Source: an uncultured Colwellia sp. (GTDB lineage: Bacteria; Pseudomonadota; Gammaproteobacteria; Enterobacterales; Alteromonadaceae). Taken from it: a DNA stretch of 17,014 nucleotides. Below, one piece after another: positions 1 to 8,342 of the stretch. The stretch's first letter is position 1; the number at the start of each line of letters is the position of its first letter. The position numbers and the translations under genes are program-made. The stretch is taken from positions 1-17,014 of the forward strand of contig CAJWBY010000098.1 of assembly GCA_913020705.1 (NCBI GenBank), in the 5' to 3' direction. The notes under the pieces were generated by a model. It did no database searches. It was not told the origin of the DNA and saw nothing but the letters and a program-made list of their open reading frames with translations.

Positions 1-747
1 ATGAGTATTACGGGTGAACAACAGGGTAGTCCAATGAAAGTAGGGGTTGCTGTTGTTGATATTATGACTGGATTATATAGCTGTAATGCTATTCTAGCGG
101 CACTTATGGCAAGGATACATACAAATTCAGGGCAATATATAGATATGGCATTGCTTGATGTTCAAACAGCAATGTTGGCTAATCAATCAATGAATTATTT
201 AACGACAGGTTCAAATCCAGAGCGGCTAGGCAATGCACATCCAAATATTGTGCCCTATCAATCATTTTCAACAAAAGACGGCGATTTAATTTTAGCTGTT
301 GGTAACGACAGCCAATTCTCAAGGTTTTGTGAATTATGTCAGCTGAATGAATTTGCATTAGATAAACGCTATAGCACAAATGCACAACGTGTGGTCAATC
401 GTGACGATGTGGTAGCGATTATTGCTAAAAAAATTGAAACACAAACCACTCAATGGTGGTTAGATCAACTTGAACTAATATCAGTTCCTTGTGGGCCAGT
501 AAATACCCTTGAACAAGTGTTTGAACATCCTCAAATTAAACATCGCAATATGGTTAAAAAACTACCGAATGCAGATGGAGATTTAATTAATGTAGTTGCA
601 TCACCTATTAATTTATCTCATACACCTATTCAATATCAAAGTGCCTCACCCGCTTTAGGCCAGCATACTTATGAGATTTTAAAGGATGTACTTAACTATG
701 ATAATGAACGTATAACAAGTGCTTATAGCCAAGGCGCAGTGTCCTAA
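1..747 (+). CDS. CaiB/BaiF family (class III) CoA-transferase, C-terminal part, 5' end outside window
   Basis: Class III CoA-transferases move CoA between carboxylic acids through an aspartyl-CoA thioester in the cytoplasm. The visible 248 residues match the middle and C-terminal part of the family: the 'MSITG' segment at the window start, then PMKVGVAVVDIMTG at residues 11-24. Asp20 of the visible part sits where formyl-CoA transferase has its catalytic Asp169. 'GQYIDMALLD' (about 44-53) and the late 'PCGPVNT' (163-169) are also typical. Family members are about 400 residues, so about 150 N-terminal residues should lie upstream. The first ATG is therefore almost certainly an internal methionine and not the start. 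The gene ends in TAA, and a 94-bp gap separates it from the hydrolase. The substrate cannot be told; the 'MSITG' segment also occurs in succinyl-CoA:glutarate-type enzymes. Confidence 0.88.
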   Translation: MSITGEQQGSPMKVGVAVVDIMTGLYSCNAILAALMARIHTNSGQYIDMALLDVQTAMLANQSMNYLTTGSNPERLGNAHPNIVPYQSFSTKDGDLILAVGNDSQFSRFCELCQLNEFALDKRYSTNAQRVVNRDDVVAIIAKKIETQTTQWWLDQLELISVPCGPVNTLEQVFEHPQIKHRNMVKKLPNADGDLINVVASPINLSHTPIQYQSASPALGQHTYEILKDVLNYDNERITSAYSQGAVS

Positions 748-841
748 ACTTTATAATTAAGACCTTTATCGTTATGAGCTTAATGATTAAACGCATGCAC
801 AATAAACAAAAAAACAAACAAAAAGGAAGGCGAGCACAATT

Positions 842-1798
842 TTGAAAATATTAAAGCGTATTATTTATATATTACTCATAGCCGTAGCTTTGCTGGCTAT
901 CTATCTTTATGTAAATAAAGCACCAGACAAATCAGTTGCAGAGTTAAGTAAAAATTGGGCTCCAGAACCTTCACAATTTTTAAAAATCGCTGGAATGAAC
1001 ATTCATTACAGAGATGAAGGCCCAAAATCTGATAAAGAGCCTATTGTTTTGATTCATGGTACCAGTGCTTCTTTACATACCTGGGAAGGATGGGTTGACG
1101 AACTAAAAGCGCATCGCAGAGTTATTCGCTTTGACTTACCCGCCTTTGGTTTAACCGGCCCCGATCCAACTAACAATTATACGATAGAACATTATGCAGA
1201 TATCGTTGTTACAATCTTAGATAAATTAGAAATAAAAAACAGTGTATTAGCGGGTAATTCTTTAGGGGGTTACGTTTCTTGGGCGACAGCGGTATTACAT
1301 CCTAATAGAGTTTCCAAACTGATTTTAGTCGACGCTAGTGGCTATCCATTTAAATCTGAATCTGTACCTCTTTCATTCACCTTGTCTAAAAATGCTTTAA
1401 CCAACGGATTATTAAAAAACGTTTTACCTAAATCATTAGTAGAGCAAAGCGTTAAGAATGTTTATGGCAATCCAGCATTGGTGACAGATGAATTAGTTGA
1501 ACGTTATTATCAGCTAACGCTGCGTGAAGGTAACCGTGCAGCATTGAAAGAACGTTTTAAGCAAACAATACCAGGGCCATTAGCAAAAAAAATTAAAACA
1601 ATAAATATACCAACACTTATAATTTGGGGAAGAAAAGACCATTTAATACCGCTTGATTTGGGTTTGAAATTTGCACAAGAAATCAATAAGAGTCAATTGG
1701 TTATTTTTGATGATTTAGGGCATGTTCCACACGAAGAAGATCCCAAGGCAACTGCATCAGCAGTTAAACAATTTCTGATGCTGGGTATAGTTAATTAA
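842..1798 (+). CDS. membrane-anchored alpha/beta hydrolase
   Basis: This is a serine hydrolase of the alpha/beta fold with 318 residues. An N-terminal hydrophobic helix (about residues 5-24, preceded by Lys/Arg) suggests a signal anchor with the catalytic domain in the periplasm. The oxyanion segment is HGTS (72-75), the nucleophile elbow is GNSLGG with Ser140, the acid is probably Asp266 in GRKDH, and the base is His294 in DLGH, so the triad looks complete. The start is TTG: an AAGGAAGG ribosome-binding site lies at 823-830, about 11 bases upstream, and the next in-frame ATG (residue 52) would remove the anchor. It is flanked by the CoA-transferase (94-bp gap) and the binding protein (97-bp gap), and I see no strong terminator on either side. 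The substrate is unknown; esterase, lipase or C-C hydrolase activity are all possible. Confidence 0.87.
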   Translation: MKILKRIIYILLIAVALLAIYLYVNKAPDKSVAELSKNWAPEPSQFLKIAGMNIHYRDEGPKSDKEPIVLIHGTSASLHTWEGWVDELKAHRRVIRFDLPAFGLTGPDPTNNYTIEHYADIVVTILDKLEIKNSVLAGNSLGGYVSWATAVLHPNRVSKLILVDASGYPFKSESVPLSFTLSKNALTNGLLKNVLPKSLVEQSVKNVYGNPALVTDELVERYYQLTLREGNRAALKERFKQTIPGPLAKKIKTINIPTLIIWGRKDHLIPLDLGLKFAQEINKSQLVIFDDLGHVPHEEDPKATASAVKQFLMLGIVN

Positions 1799-1895
1799 CC
1801 ATAAATTTAACTGGCTCGGTGCGTAAAGCCATAATCCTCGTCTTTTATCAAAATAAATGTATACTTAACATCCAGTTACTATTTTAAGGTACTGC

Positions 1896-2885
1896 TTGTT
1901 GAATTATTGTTTAGCAAATAAATTGTTTTTACATATATTGTTGATGTCTAACCTTTTATTAGTGGGATATACCTATGCCGAAAATACTGACAATAAATAT
2001 GCAAACAAGATTGCTATTTTCTATCCCCAAGCGAAAGAACCTTATAATTCTATCTATCAAAATATCATCGCGGGTAGTATAGAAGCAGCTAATAAAAGCA
2101 GTAAAAAAATAACTATTGAAAAGTTTATAATAGAAAAAAAATTCAACGCAGAAAAAATAGCGCTAACCCTTGAAGAGAAGCACATAAATAAAGTCATTGT
2201 TTTAGGGCGTTCAGGTTGGAAGCTAGCGAAAGAATTGTCCAAATTTACCTTAGAGAATCAGACAAAAAAATTCCAAGTAGTATCAGGCGCTTTACCTATT
2301 AGCCCTAATGGCTTGTCAGGCATAAGCTTAATTACTGATCCCGCCTACTTATTTAATTATCTTGAACAAGTTGCGCCTAATGTTAAAAAAATTCATGTGG
2401 CATATAGTAAAAAAAGTGCATGGTTAATTGAATTAGCTAAAAGTGCCGCTCTAGAAAAAGGGTTAACCTTAAACTTGCAAAAAGTAAATGATACGGCAGA
2501 AGCGATCACTTTTTATCAACAAATTTTTTCTTCAGGCGTAACAAATAAAGACGCGATATGGCTGCCATTCGATCGCATATCATCACATGACAAAATTACC
2601 TTACCCCTTATTTTAGAAAACGCTTGGTCCAAAGAAGTTGTCGTGTTCTCTAGCAAACCTTCACACGCAAAACGAGGCGCACTTTTTTCTACCTATCCCG
2701 ATAATTTTTCATTAGGTAAACATTTATTTACTATGGTTCATGAACTAGACCAGCAACCTGAACAAAAGAACTTTGCTGCTTTGAAATCAACATTATTAGC
2801 CGTAAATTTACGAACTGCTGCACACTTAGGGCTAAAATATAGCTCTGAGCAACAACAGTCATTTGAATTAACGTTTCCAGAGTAG
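1896..2885 (+). CDS. periplasmic ABC-type substrate-binding protein (COG2984-like), without transporter partners
   Basis: The protein has 329 residues and begins with a signal peptide: a hydrophobic core at about 10-26 ending 'YTYA', with likely cleavage after residue 28. The mature part begins with 'KIAIFYPQAKEPYNSIYQ' (38-55), typical of the ABC_sub_bind (COG2984) type of type-I periplasmic binding fold, in which two alpha/beta lobes close on a small ligand. No permease or ATPase gene is adjacent. It is followed 11 bp later by a sensor kinase, so its job may be to present a ligand to the kinase and not to feed an ABC importer (inference). Two consecutive TTG codons (1896 and 1899) can start it, with AAGG at 1886-1889; the ATG at residue 17 would break the signal peptide. 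A weak TATACT at 1860-1865 could be a -10 element, but I see no convincing -35. The ligand is not deducible. Confidence 0.8.
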   Translation: MLNYCLANKLFLHILLMSNLLLVGYTYAENTDNKYANKIAIFYPQAKEPYNSIYQNIIAGSIEAANKSSKKITIEKFIIEKKFNAEKIALTLEEKHINKVIVLGRSGWKLAKELSKFTLENQTKKFQVVSGALPISPNGLSGISLITDPAYLFNYLEQVAPNVKKIHVAYSKKSAWLIELAKSAALEKGLTLNLQKVNDTAEAITFYQQIFSSGVTNKDAIWLPFDRISSHDKITLPLILENAWSKEVVVFSSKPSHAKRGALFSTYPDNFSLGKHLFTMVHELDQQPEQKNFAALKSTLLAVNLRTAAHLGLKYSSEQQQSFELTFPE

Positions 2886-2896
2886 CCTTCATAATA

Positions 2897-4456
2897 ATGC
2901 CATCAAAACAAAACACTGTTAAACCACCCGCTAGTTTTAAACGACAGTTATTAACGATCATTGTCGTTAGCATTATATTATTAACGTTAATAACCTCTAC
3001 GCTTACCGCATGGCAATCTAGCCAAACATTACGAAAAACGACCATAGATAATAATGTACAAATTACCCATAACTTTGCCGACCAAGCCGTATTAGCTCTA
3101 TTAACCGGCAGTGAAGAAAACGCTAAAGATGCAATAAAACAAACGCTAGGCTTCGCTTCTGTTATCAGTGTCGCTATATACAAAGATGATGGAGAAAAAC
3201 TCATATCATCTACTGAATTGTTAACTCCCCAAATTAAGGTACCCACTCAAAAAATACTAGAGCAAAATGAGTTGTTAGAAGAGAACGATTCATTTTGGAC
3301 TTTTAGTGCGCCAGTTAATTATTCGGAAGACCTTTACGATGAAGATTTGATTGACCCTGATGAAGAAGCGATAGAAAACAAAGTTTTGGGTCACGTAATT
3401 ATTAAATACAATAAAACGACCTTACATGAAATTCAACGCACTATTTTTATTAACAATTTATCTATTGGTACATTCATCGCCATTATTTTAGCCTTTCTAA
3501 TAAGTTTAATTATTAAACGCATGATTGAACCGTTATTAATACTATCTGAAACAATGGAAAACGCGAGAGACTCTGGGCTTTATTCAAAAGCCCCCATAAA
3601 TGGCACACTAGAGATAAGACAAATTGCACAAATCTACAACCAAATGATGTCTACGCTTGAGCAACAAAATAATACCTTAGAAAAAAACCAAGACACGTTA
3701 GAATCAGAAATTGAAATTAGAACACAAGAATTAGTCGTAGCTAGAGACGGTGCTTTAACCGCTAGTCGACATAAATCTGAATTTTTAGCGAATATTAGTC
3801 ACGAATTACGCACTCCTTTGCAAGCCATTATAGGTTACACCGACTTAGTAAGAGAAGACTTAGAACTAGAGTGTATGGACGCGCAAGTAGAAGATTTAGA
3901 CAAAAGTATTCGAAGCGCTCATAACTTACTCGCCTTAATTAATAACATTCTTGATTTAGCTAAAATTGAAGCGGGGCGGATGGACTTGCACCTAAAAGCA
4001 GTCAATATTAAGAATTTAATTCACGAAACCCTAGATACAGTGCGCCCAATGGCTAATGCCAACAACAACGAACTCATCGCTAACATTGGTTCATTAACAT
4101 CAATATTAATGATTGATAGACAAAAACTGATGCAAGTCTTTTTAAATTTACTCAGTAATGCCTGTAAATTCACTAAAAATGGCAAAATTACCTTTGACAT
4201 TTTTAGTGATAAAAGTTTTTTATACTTTTCAGTCTCCGATACAGGTGTCGGAATAGCCAATGATAAACTAGACTTTATCTTTGAGCAGTTTACCCAAGTT
4301 GATGGCAGCCAAACTAGGCGTTTTGAAGGTACAGGTTTAGGTATGGCAATTACTCAAAATTTTTGCCAATTAATGGGGGCTTCAATAAGCGTTAAAAGCG
4401 AATTGGGCATAGGTTCAGTGTTTACTGTAAAACAACCATTACCAGCTGACACTTGA
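2897..4456 (+). CDS. two-TM HAMP sensor histidine kinase, no receiver domain
   Basis: Inner-membrane sensor kinase of 519 residues. Order: TM1 (about 17-37), a periplasmic region of about 150 residues, TM2 (about 188-207), HAMP (about 208-262), a coiled-coil linker (about 250-290), HisKA with phospho-acceptor His302 in 'NISHELRTP', then HATPase with N-box Asn421 in NLLSNACKF, G1 DTGVGI (448-453) and G2 GTGLGM (478-483). The catalytic residues look intact. The periplasmic part contains a strongly acidic stretch at 144-161. The gene lies 11 bp after the substrate-binding protein and has almost no Shine-Dalgarno, which suggests translational coupling, so the binding protein is the natural candidate for its periplasmic ligand partner. 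No response regulator is adjacent; the nearest intact receiver in the window is in the GGDEF/EAL protein on the opposite strand. Confidence 0.92.
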   Translation: MPSKQNTVKPPASFKRQLLTIIVVSIILLTLITSTLTAWQSSQTLRKTTIDNNVQITHNFADQAVLALLTGSEENAKDAIKQTLGFASVISVAIYKDDGEKLISSTELLTPQIKVPTQKILEQNELLEENDSFWTFSAPVNYSEDLYDEDLIDPDEEAIENKVLGHVIIKYNKTTLHEIQRTIFINNLSIGTFIAIILAFLISLIIKRMIEPLLILSETMENARDSGLYSKAPINGTLEIRQIAQIYNQMMSTLEQQNNTLEKNQDTLESEIEIRTQELVVARDGALTASRHKSEFLANISHELRTPLQAIIGYTDLVREDLELECMDAQVEDLDKSIRSAHNLLALINNILDLAKIEAGRMDLHLKAVNIKNLIHETLDTVRPMANANNNELIANIGSLTSILMIDRQKLMQVFLNLLSNACKFTKNGKITFDIFSDKSFLYFSVSDTGVGIANDKLDFIFEQFTQVDGSQTRRFEGTGLGMAITQNFCQLMGASISVKSELGIGSVFTVKQPLPADT

Positions 4457-4546
4457 CTTTATAGCACTGATAAAAATAAAAATTACGATAACAGTATGAA
4501 TTAATGAAAAAAAGAAAACTAAAATCACTGAATAATAATGTATTAC

Positions 4547-4560
4547 TAAGGAACTCCTTA
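4547..4560 (+). promoter_or_regulatory. small hairpin covering the Shine-Dalgarno of the TonB-dependent receptor
   Basis: TAAGG (4547-4551) and CCTTA (4556-4560) are perfect reverse complements around the tetraloop AACT. The 5' arm contains the ribosome-binding site AAGGA, and the 3' arm ends on the first base of the ATG. The stem is short, so it may only tune translation. The inverted repeat is seen directly; a regulatory role is inferred. Confidence 0.35.
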
Positions 4561-6716
4561 TGTCGTTTACTCGAAGTATTTTAACACTATCATTAATGGC
4601 CGCCTTTGCCATACATTCACCTGTATTGTTAGCCAACGATGCCTTTAATGAAAACCCCATTAATAGTGATAATGATGAGTTCGACGATGATTTTGATGAT
4701 TCATTAGAAGATTTTTATGGCGATGAAGAATTTGTAAGTATCGCAACGGGTACTAAAAAAGCTATTCATTTAGCTCCTTCTGTTGCAACGGTTATTACCG
4801 CCCAAGATCTCAAAAATATGGGAGCAAATACTATTTATGATGCTTTAGAAAGTATTACGGGCATTCACATGTATCCTTCAAACTTGGATCGAATGAAACC
4901 TAATTTTTCTATTAGAGGGATACATACATCAGAAAACCCACAAACATTGGTTTTGATTAATGGTAAAAGAGCTAACTATGAATATACGGGTTCTCGATGG
5001 GAACAATTTAATATTGGCATCAATTTGGTTGACAAAATTGAGGTGATTAGAGGCCCCGGTTCAGCTATTTATGGTGCTGACGCTTATTCAGGTGTTATTA
5101 ATATAATTACCAAAGGTGTTGACTCAATTTCTGGTACAGACTTTGGCATAAAGTACGGATCGTTCAATACTAAAAGCACCTGGCTTAATTTTGTAAAGTC
5201 TGATGACGACTTGAAGTATAGCTTTAATGCACAGTGGCATGACTCTAAAGGAGACATTAGTCGTATTGTAGATACTGACGCTATGCATGGCTTTGGTTTA
5301 GGTTTTCTTTCAATTGCACCAGCATCGTTAGATACGGAACTAGAAACACTCGATATTCACGCTGAATTAGCATACAAAGGCTTTTATGCCAAAGCTTGGT
5401 ACTTAAAAAATGATGGCGGAACAGGGGCAGGTGCAGCTCAGGCTTTATCTAATAGAGATTATGAAAAAACGAAAGGAGTAACACTCAGTTCAGGTTATCA
5501 ATGGCAACATACTGATGCACTTCATTTTGATTTTTCAGCCTATTATCAGAGTTATGATGATGATACTTACTTTATGATTTTCCCTCCCGGAATGGCACTT
5601 CCTAGAGCATTTAATGATCAGGGCGTTCCAACAGATTTTACTGTTTTTACTGATGGAGTAATTGGCCAACCAATTGCGCATGAGAAATATCGTGGGATGA
5701 ATTTAGTATCCAATTATACTGGTCTTGAACAGCATAAATTACGTTTGGAAATCGGTTATAGAACTATCAAGGCTGAGCAAGAAGAGTATAAAAACTTTGG
5801 GCCTGGTGTGTTAGATGGAAGTGAGGTTTTTCAAGACTCAACGTTAACAAATGTCACAGGTACTCCTTTTATATACATGTTTAATCAAGAACGAAATTTG
5901 AAATTTTTGTCACTGCAAGATGAATGGGAAATAGCACCTGACTGGGAGTTTACCGCAGGAGCTAGATATGATCACTATTCTGATTTTGGAAGTACTTTTA
6001 ATCCTAGATTAGCGCTTGTTTGGCAAACTAAACATAATCTAACAACTAAGTTTTTGTATGGCTCCGCATTCAGGGCTCCATCATTTCAAGAGTTATATGC
6101 GGTAAATAATCCCGTTGTACTTGGCAATGATAACTTATCGCCTGAAAGAATAAAAACCTATGAAATCTCATTTGATTACCGTCCTACTTTTGATTGGAAA
6201 TTACAATTAAATGTTTTTTCATATCGTTCTGAAAAGATGATCAGTTGGTTATCAAACGGTGACGGCACTAATACAGCGCAAAATGCTACTAGCCAGAGTG
6301 GTCAAGGTTTTGAAGTCGAGTCAGAGTGGAGAATATCTGATGCAGTTGATTTTAAAATTGGCTATGCTTGGCAAAAATCGAAAGATGTTGAATCTGATGA
6401 TGTCGTAGCCGACGCTCCAGCAAAAATGCTCGACATGCGTTTGCAATGGCAAGTTAGCGAGGATATAAATTTACATCTAGACTCTCGCTGGATTTTAGAT
6501 CGAAGTCGATTAGCAATAGATACGAGAGATGGGATTAAAGATTACAGTTCTACTAATTTAACTGCTTCATTTCGTCTCTCTCATAATATGACAATTGACC
6601 TATCAGTGAAAAATTTGTTTGATAAAGTGTACTTTGAACCAAGTGATGGACAAATAGCAAGAGATTATCCAATGGAAAAGAGAGCTGCTTGGGTAAGCCT
6701 TAATTATACGATGTAA
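4560..6716 (+). CDS. TonB-dependent outer-membrane receptor
   Basis: Outer-membrane beta-barrel of 718 residues that imports a ligand using TonB-ExbB-ExbD energy. It has a signal peptide (1-25, ending 'PVLLA'), then an unusually acidic segment (37-57), a TonB-box-like EEFVSIATG (56-64), and a plug domain (about 70-187) with 'APSVATVITAQDL', the SIRG motif (117-120), VLINGKR (131-137) and 'VDKIEVIRGPGSAIYGADA' (157-175). The barrel includes 'GSAFRAPSFQELYA' and a C-terminal 'DLSVKNLFDK' segment typical of the family. It ends Tyr-Thr-Met instead of the common terminal Phe or Trp. The ATG follows AAGGA by 7 bases. It sits 103 bp after the sensor kinase and 36 bp before a citrate-synthase-like gene. 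It has no cobalamin riboswitch upstream and is far from the B12 genes, so BtuB is not the best guess. The ligand is unknown: siderophore, saccharide or another small molecule. Confidence 0.93.
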   Translation: MSFTRSILTLSLMAAFAIHSPVLLANDAFNENPINSDNDEFDDDFDDSLEDFYGDEEFVSIATGTKKAIHLAPSVATVITAQDLKNMGANTIYDALESITGIHMYPSNLDRMKPNFSIRGIHTSENPQTLVLINGKRANYEYTGSRWEQFNIGINLVDKIEVIRGPGSAIYGADAYSGVINIITKGVDSISGTDFGIKYGSFNTKSTWLNFVKSDDDLKYSFNAQWHDSKGDISRIVDTDAMHGFGLGFLSIAPASLDTELETLDIHAELAYKGFYAKAWYLKNDGGTGAGAAQALSNRDYEKTKGVTLSSGYQWQHTDALHFDFSAYYQSYDDDTYFMIFPPGMALPRAFNDQGVPTDFTVFTDGVIGQPIAHEKYRGMNLVSNYTGLEQHKLRLEIGYRTIKAEQEEYKNFGPGVLDGSEVFQDSTLTNVTGTPFIYMFNQERNLKFLSLQDEWEIAPDWEFTAGARYDHYSDFGSTFNPRLALVWQTKHNLTTKFLYGSAFRAPSFQELYAVNNPVVLGNDNLSPERIKTYEISFDYRPTFDWKLQLNVFSYRSEKMISWLSNGDGTNTAQNATSQSGQGFEVESEWRISDAVDFKIGYAWQKSKDVESDDVVADAPAKMLDMRLQWQVSEDINLHLDSRWILDRSRLAIDTRDGIKDYSSTNLTASFRLSHNMTIDLSVKNLFDKVYFEPSDGQIARDYPMEKRAAWVSLNYTM

Positions 6717-6752
6717 ATGCAAAACTATTGATATTGAAATTTAGGTTTTATT

Positions 6753-7517
6753 ATGAAAAAAATAGCTACAAAAATATGCTTAGAAAAGGCGAGTGAAAAC
6801 AATAGTTTTCAAACTGAGAAACTCTATTTAGCAGGCTATGATCTTGAAGATTTAGCCAGAAATAGCTCAATGACAGAAATTTTATTTTTACTTTATGGCG
6901 GTGAACTTCCATCACACAGTGAAAATAAAAAGTTACTTGAAGTACTCATGGTGCTGCTATCTTTACCTAGCCCAAGACATGTGGCATCACGTGCAGCTAT
7001 GAATGCTGGTATTTGTAAAACAAATGCTGAACATATATTACCTATTTCTTTAATGGCAATTGGAGGAGAACAATTAGGTGCTACCGAAGTAAGGAATTGT
7101 TGGGAATTTATTGAAAATAATATAGATAATCCACCAGAAGTTGTTGCTAGCAAAATACTTGCTAATTGGATTGATAAAGAAAAACACATTGCTCCTGGGT
7201 TTGGACAGTCCTATGGAGAAATAGATATATTATCAACAAGATTTTTCAAACAACTACTGGCTATTAAGCCTAGTGGGAAAACTATGAAGTGGGTACAGAA
7301 ACTAATTGTGGAACTTGAAAAGCATAATGTAGGTATTTTGGATGTTGGTTTAGCTGCATGTGTGTTTCATGAGCTTTCATTTGGATCGAGAGAAAGCATT
7401 GCTCTTTATCAATTTTTGAGAGCTCCTGGGCTTATGGCATATGGCTTAGAGCAAACACACAATCCTGTCTCTGCAATCCCAATGTTGGAGGATTCTCAAT
7501 ATGAGCTTACTAAATAA
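6753..7517 (+). CDS. divergent citrate-synthase-fold protein A, active-site histidines apparently replaced
   Basis: A 254-residue protein of the citrate synthase / citryl-CoA lyase superfamily. Support: 'LYLAGYDLEDLARNSSMTEI' (24-43), like the family's 'RGY.I.DLA..S.F.E' motif, then a GGELP loop (49-53), and a C-terminal 'LRAPGLMAYGLEQ' (222-234) matching the family's 'R.PG..AH.LEQ'. It is shorter than citrate synthase (about 370-430 residues) and close to the short citryl-CoA-lyase-like branch. At the usual 'HGGA' site it has EQLGA (106-110), and at the usual 'PGFGH' site it has PGFGQ (148-152), so both catalytic histidines appear to be Gln. The 'NVDG' site reads NVGILDVG (192-199), with the aspartate displaced or lost. 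It overlaps gene B by 17 bp, so the two are probably made together and may form a mixed dimer. The superfamily is fairly sure; the reaction is unknown and it may be non-catalytic. Confidence 0.75.
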   Translation: MKKIATKICLEKASENNSFQTEKLYLAGYDLEDLARNSSMTEILFLLYGGELPSHSENKKLLEVLMVLLSLPSPRHVASRAAMNAGICKTNAEHILPISLMAIGGEQLGATEVRNCWEFIENNIDNPPEVVASKILANWIDKEKHIAPGFGQSYGEIDILSTRFFKQLLAIKPSGKTMKWVQKLIVELEKHNVGILDVGLAACVFHELSFGSRESIALYQFLRAPGLMAYGLEQTHNPVSAIPMLEDSQYELTK

Positions 7518-8337
7518 GCGTGATCAAAAAACGCTTTATTGGCAAAAAAGACAAAATAAAATATCAACTAATATTGGTAAGTGGCAAGGAGGAATTGACG
7601 TAACGATTCGTGGGTATTCACTCTTTAACGATTTATTTGATCAAGTGAGTTATTTTCAAGTTCTTGTTTTAAATATAACAGGACGGTTAATTTCGAAAGA
7701 TTTGTCTACTTGGTTAGAAAATAACTTTATTGCAATGAGCTACCCTGATGCGCGGATTTGGTGTAATCAAATTGGGGCACTAAGTGGAACACTTAAGGTT
7801 TCTCCGTCTTCGGCCACTGCTGCAGGCGCACTTTGCGCTGACTCAAGAATTTATGGCGGTAGTCAATCTACATGTGCAACGATGCACTTTATTAAAACAG
7901 CTCTATTAGACTTTGAAAGCGGACAAACAGTTGAAGAAATTATAGGTAAATTACCGATCAAACAAGGTATGCCCGCAGTGCCTGGCTTTGTTAGACCTGT
8001 GGCAAGTGATGATGAAAGAATAATACCTCATCAAAAAATGGCAGAAAGACTCGGATTTAGTAAAGGGAAATATACGATATTGGCCGATGATATATCAGAC
8101 TTTATGGAAAGCAAATACACTATGGGAATGAATATTGACGGGTTAAGTGCCGCTTTTTTGCTTGATCAAGAGTTCAGCCCAGAGGAAGTCTATCAAATTA
8201 ACAGTTTAAGAGTCGCAAGTGGTGTCACTGCTTGTTACGGTGATAATATTAACCAACCTGAGAATTCATTCCTACCGCTTACTTGTGATGATATAGAATA
8301 CACAGGAAAAGCGCCAAGAGAGCTCCCTCAGCGCTAA
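7501..8337 (+). CDS. divergent citrate-synthase-fold protein B, partner of A
   Basis: A 278-residue protein related to the citryl-CoA lyase-like branch of the citrate synthase superfamily. Landmarks are 'SYPDARIWCNQIGALSGT' (80-97), corresponding to 'DPRIWPNR.AALAGT'; 'IYGGS' (118-122) where 'HHGGA' is expected; 'VPGFVRPVASDD' (160-171) where 'IPGFGHPLYK.DD' is expected; and 'MNIDGLSAA' (210-218) with Asp213 at the catalytic-Asp site. It ends with the branch's 'Y.GK.PRELPQR' tail. The two histidines appear to be Tyr119 and Arg165, while the aspartate is kept. The start is well defined: GGAGG at 7487-7491, inside gene A, lies 9 bases before the ATG, and the 17-bp overlap indicates coupled translation. 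A and B may each supply part of a shared active site or may bind an acyl-CoA without classical chemistry; both are inference. Confidence 0.75.
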   Translation: MSLLNKRDQKTLYWQKRQNKISTNIGKWQGGIDVTIRGYSLFNDLFDQVSYFQVLVLNITGRLISKDLSTWLENNFIAMSYPDARIWCNQIGALSGTLKVSPSSATAAGALCADSRIYGGSQSTCATMHFIKTALLDFESGQTVEEIIGKLPIKQGMPAVPGFVRPVASDDERIIPHQKMAERLGFSKGKYTILADDISDFMESKYTMGMNIDGLSAAFLLDQEFSPEEVYQINSLRVASGVTACYGDNINQPENSFLPLTCDDIEYTGKAPRELPQR

Positions 8338-8342
8338 GCTTA

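Noticed and set aside
1..3. ATG at the first base as the true start of the CoA-transferase
   Set aside because: The protein would lack about 150 residues that the family always has, and the MSITG motif is internal in homologues; the reading frame simply enters from upstream.
753..785. Inverted repeat ATTAAG/CTTAAT after the CoA-transferase as a terminator
   Set aside because: The stem is six AT-rich pairs with a long loop and no T-tract; too weak to call.
2731..3246. Reverse-strand open frame across the binding-protein/kinase junction
   Set aside because: It lies opposite two clear genes, has no recognisable domain and is best explained as a shadow of their codon pattern.
4560..6716. TonB receptor as BtuB of the B12 system
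   Set aside because: There is no cobalamin riboswitch upstream, it is more than 6 kb from the B12 genes, and it is embedded among a sensor kinase and citrate-synthase-like genes.
6753..8337. One citrate synthase gene split by a frameshift
   Set aside because: Both reading frames carry their own versions of the same landmark motifs (PGF loop, C-terminal helix), have separate strong starts and are each the length of the short family branch, so they are paralogues and not fragments.
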